A stretch of 5,749 nucleotides of DNA from Candidatus Falkowbacteria bacterium UBA917. GTDB lineage: Bacteria; Patescibacteriota; Patescibacteriia; Patescibacteriales; Patescibacteriaceae. Below are positions 4,199 through 5,749 of the stretch, in pieces; within the stretch, counting starts at the first letter, position 1, and each line of letters starts with the position of its first letter. The stretch covers positions 346 to 6,094 of the forward strand of contig DBEB01000052.1 of assembly GCA_002293855.1 (NCBI GenBank), in the 5' to 3' direction. The notes beneath the pieces were generated by a model, which worked only from the letters and a program-made list of their open reading frames with translations, was not told the origin of the DNA and did no database searches. The position numbers and the translations under genes were made by a program.

Positions 4199-5689
4199 GT
4201 GTTCAAGATTAGCAACAAATTTAGATGGATCAAAAATAGATTATTCGCTATTTTGTGTTTAATTTTGTTGTTATCTGGACAGCTTGTTAATGCTGCTACT
4301 AATTATCTGGCTCCTAGCTCGGGCTCTTTTGAAATAGGTAGCACCTTAAGTACCAATGTCTACATAGATGCCAAGGGTCAAGCTATTAATAGCAGTGAGG
4401 GGACTATTAATTTCCCCAAAGATTTATTAGAAGTAGTTTCGCTCAGTAAGTCTGGTAGTATATTTACGTTATGGGTAGAAGAGCCGTCTTTTTCTAATAG
4501 TCAGGGCGTTATTTCTTATGTTGGTGGTTTGCCGGCTCCTGGCTACACTGGAGCTACTGGCAAGGTGTTGACTATAAACTTTAAGATTAAAAAGGCGGGC
4601 GAGGCCAAGATTAGTTTTTCTGGCTCAGCGATTCGTGCTAGTGATGGTCTCGGCACCAATGTGCTTAGTGGGAGTGGTCAAGGTAATTTTACTTTGATTG
4701 ATAAAAAATCAGCTCCTGAGCCTGATAAAGAAACTCCTAAAGAAACTCCTAAAGCTGAAGTTGATAAAAAAGATACAGATTTGCTGATTAATTTGAGTGT
4801 TAGTTCTGCTACCCACAGCGATCAAAATAAGTGGTATAGCAATGCTAATCCAAGTTTTTCTTGGGCTCTCCCTGCTGGCGTTGAGCAAGTCAAGTTATTA
4901 TACGACCAATCACCAAGCTCGGTTCCAACTCAACTCTACACGACCCCGATCAATAGCAAGGTATTAACTAGTCAACCAGACGGTAAATATTATTTGCATT
5001 TACAATTAAAAAATAAAAATGGCTGGGGATCAGTTAATAGCTTCGCTGTTAATATCGACACCACCAAGCCGACCGATCTAGCAGTTACCGAATCTGGCGA
5101 TAGTCAAAAAGCTCAGTCAGCTAAGGTCTTTAAGATTAGCGCCAAAGATGCTTTGTCAGGTATTGATTACTACGAATTGATAATAGACGATCAGGCGCCA
5201 GTTAAATGGATAGATGACGGTTCTGGTCTTTATGAGACTGATTCACTCACTGCTGGTGATCATGTTTTGACAGTCAAAGCTTTTGACAAAGCTGGTAATT
5301 ATATTACTAGTAGTAGCAATTTTAAGGTCCTGAGTTCTGAACTAAGTCAGGAACCAGTCTCAGTCCCTACTGTAACCAAGTCCAGTGCTTTGCCGGGTTC
5401 TTTGGTTTTGGTACTCTCGTTGATCATGCTCTTGTTCCTATTTATCAGTCTGGCTTGGTATGCTTGGCATCGAGCTAAGGTCTTGGAAGCATCTGGAGCT
5501 GTTAGTTCGAAGCGTGTTGCCAAGAAAGATGTTGAGGCTACTTTAGAACTGGTTCGTAAGAGTACTTGGAAGCAAATAGAATTACTGCACGGGATCAAAA
5601 ATAAACGTGCTTTGACTAGCGAGGAAAATGCTATTTTGAAAGAATTAAAGAAAAATATCGGTAAAATAGAGTCAGTTTTGTCTAAATAA
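4199..5689 (+). CDS. Membrane-anchored cohesin-like receptor with two Ig-like domains and a cytoplasmic helical tail (496 aa)
   Basis: The start is GTG, 17 nt after the previous stop and without a Shine-Dalgarno. It gives a long basic n-region (K3, K7, R9, K12, R14) and a hydrophobic core cleaved at VNA32-A33. A cohesin-like domain (about 34-167) has GSFEIGSTLSTNVYIDAKGQ, INSSEGTI, GSIFTLW, a Pro-Ser-Phe, ISYVGGLPAPG and a DGLGTN end. A charged Lys/Glu/Pro linker (168-195) contains a duplicated KETP. Two Ig-like domains follow: about 196-287 (SFSWALPAGV, DGKYYLHLQLKNKNGWG) and about 288-377 (SGIDYYEL, LTVKAFDKAGN). A membrane helix (401-423) and a basic, heptad-like tail of about 73 residues complete it. 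The first protein of the operon carries a dockerin, so this is probably one of its receptors. The tail, absent from the 312-aa paralogue, could link binding outside to a partner inside; that is speculation. Confidence 0.83.
   Translation: MFKISNKFRWIKNRLFAILCLILLLSGQLVNAATNYLAPSSGSFEIGSTLSTNVYIDAKGQAINSSEGTINFPKDLLEVVSLSKSGSIFTLWVEEPSFSNSQGVISYVGGLPAPGYTGATGKVLTINFKIKKAGEAKISFSGSAIRASDGLGTNVLSGSGQGNFTLIDKKSAPEPDKETPKETPKAEVDKKDTDLLINLSVSSATHSDQNKWYSNANPSFSWALPAGVEQVKLLYDQSPSSVPTQLYTTPINSKVLTSQPDGKYYLHLQLKNKNGWGSVNSFAVNIDTTKPTDLAVTESGDSQKAQSAKVFKISAKDALSGIDYYELIIDDQAPVKWIDDGSGLYETDSLTAGDHVLTVKAFDKAGNYITSSSNFKVLSSELSQEPVSVPTVTKSSALPGSLVLVLSLIMLLFLFISLAWYAWHRAKVLEASGAVSSKRVAKKDVEATLELVRKSTWKQIELLHGIKNKRALTSEENAILKELKKNIGKIESVLSK
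4727..4753 (+). repeat. 12-bp tandem repeat in the KETP linker
   Basis: AAAGAAACTCCT occurs twice in a row (4727-4738, 4739-4750) and is followed by a further AAA. It encodes KETPKETPK in the charged linker after the cohesin-like domain. It is a small in-frame slippage-type duplication that lengthens the spacer. Confidence 0.85.
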
Positions 5690-5717
5690 AATTAAATAAA
5701 TTTTTTCAAACAAATCA

Positions 5718-5746
5718 TTGCTCAATTATTATCAATGTCCTATTAT
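5718..5746 (+). promoter_or_regulatory. Candidate sigma70 promoter for a gene beyond the right edge
   Basis: TTGCTC (5718-5723) and TATTAT (5741-5746) are 17 bases apart in the 60-base tail after the last stop codon. The element repeats the layout of the tatA promoter at 137-165: the same TCATTGC context, the same spacer length and the same -10 hexamer. Nothing else is visible in 5690-5749, and no terminator hairpin was found there, so read-through from the operon is possible. Confidence 0.4.
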
Positions 5747-5749
5747 TAC

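Noticed and set aside
5347..5598. Minus-strand open frame over the end of the 496-aa gene
   Set aside because: It is antisense to the membrane helix and cytoplasmic tail of a clear gene, with no ribosome-binding site or recognisable domain.
1198..5689. Classical cellulosome
   Set aside because: No glycoside hydrolase, carbohydrate-binding module, multi-cohesin scaffoldin or S-layer homology domain is visible.
1..5749. Recoded TGA (Gly) as in some candidate-phyla bacteria
   Set aside because: No gene contains an in-frame TGA, all stops are TAA, and glycine is written with GGN throughout.

Overview
The window looks like a chromosomal segment from a candidate-phyla-radiation (Patescibacteria/Parcubacteria-like) bacterium. 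This is inferred from style, not from a marker gene: very small secreted and membrane proteins rich in Ser/Thr/Ala/Gly, a long poly-Gly linker, cohesin-like and dockerin modules with no associated enzymes, few Shine-Dalgarno sequences, and short intergenic gaps. All six visible stop codons are TAA. Glycine is encoded by GGN and no gene contains an internal TGA, so the standard bacterial code fits.

Left part (1-1035, + strand): the 3' end of one tatA-like gene, a complete second tatA-like gene of 55 codons (200-367), and a single-pass membrane protein of 206 aa with an extracytoplasmic Ig-like domain resembling the Kre9/Knh1 type (415-1035). A candidate sigma70 promoter (137-165) precedes the complete tatA. 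A candidate intrinsic terminator with a GAAA loop and eight T's (1061-1093) ends this unit.

Right part (1198-5689, + strand): three tightly packed genes with gaps of 2 and 17 nt, probably one operon. The first encodes a secreted protein of about 680 aa. It has a signal peptide, an N-terminal beta domain, an array of nine short Trp repeats containing a recent 282-bp-period duplication, two further beta domains, a 12-Gly linker and a C-terminal type I dockerin with two intact calcium loops. The second and third (312 and 496 aa) each have a signal peptide, a cohesin-like domain, one or two Ig-like domains and a C-terminal membrane helix. The third adds a basic, helical cytoplasmic tail of about 73 residues.

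The simplest reading is a self-contained surface-attachment system. A secreted dockerin-bearing repeat protein would be captured by one or both membrane-anchored cohesin-like receptors made from the same transcript. No glycoside hydrolase, scaffoldin or cellulose-binding module is visible, so this is not a classical cellulosome. The cohesin-dockerin pairing is an inference from sequence patterns and gene order. The last 60 bases hold no gene but contain a promoter-like element pointing out of the window.
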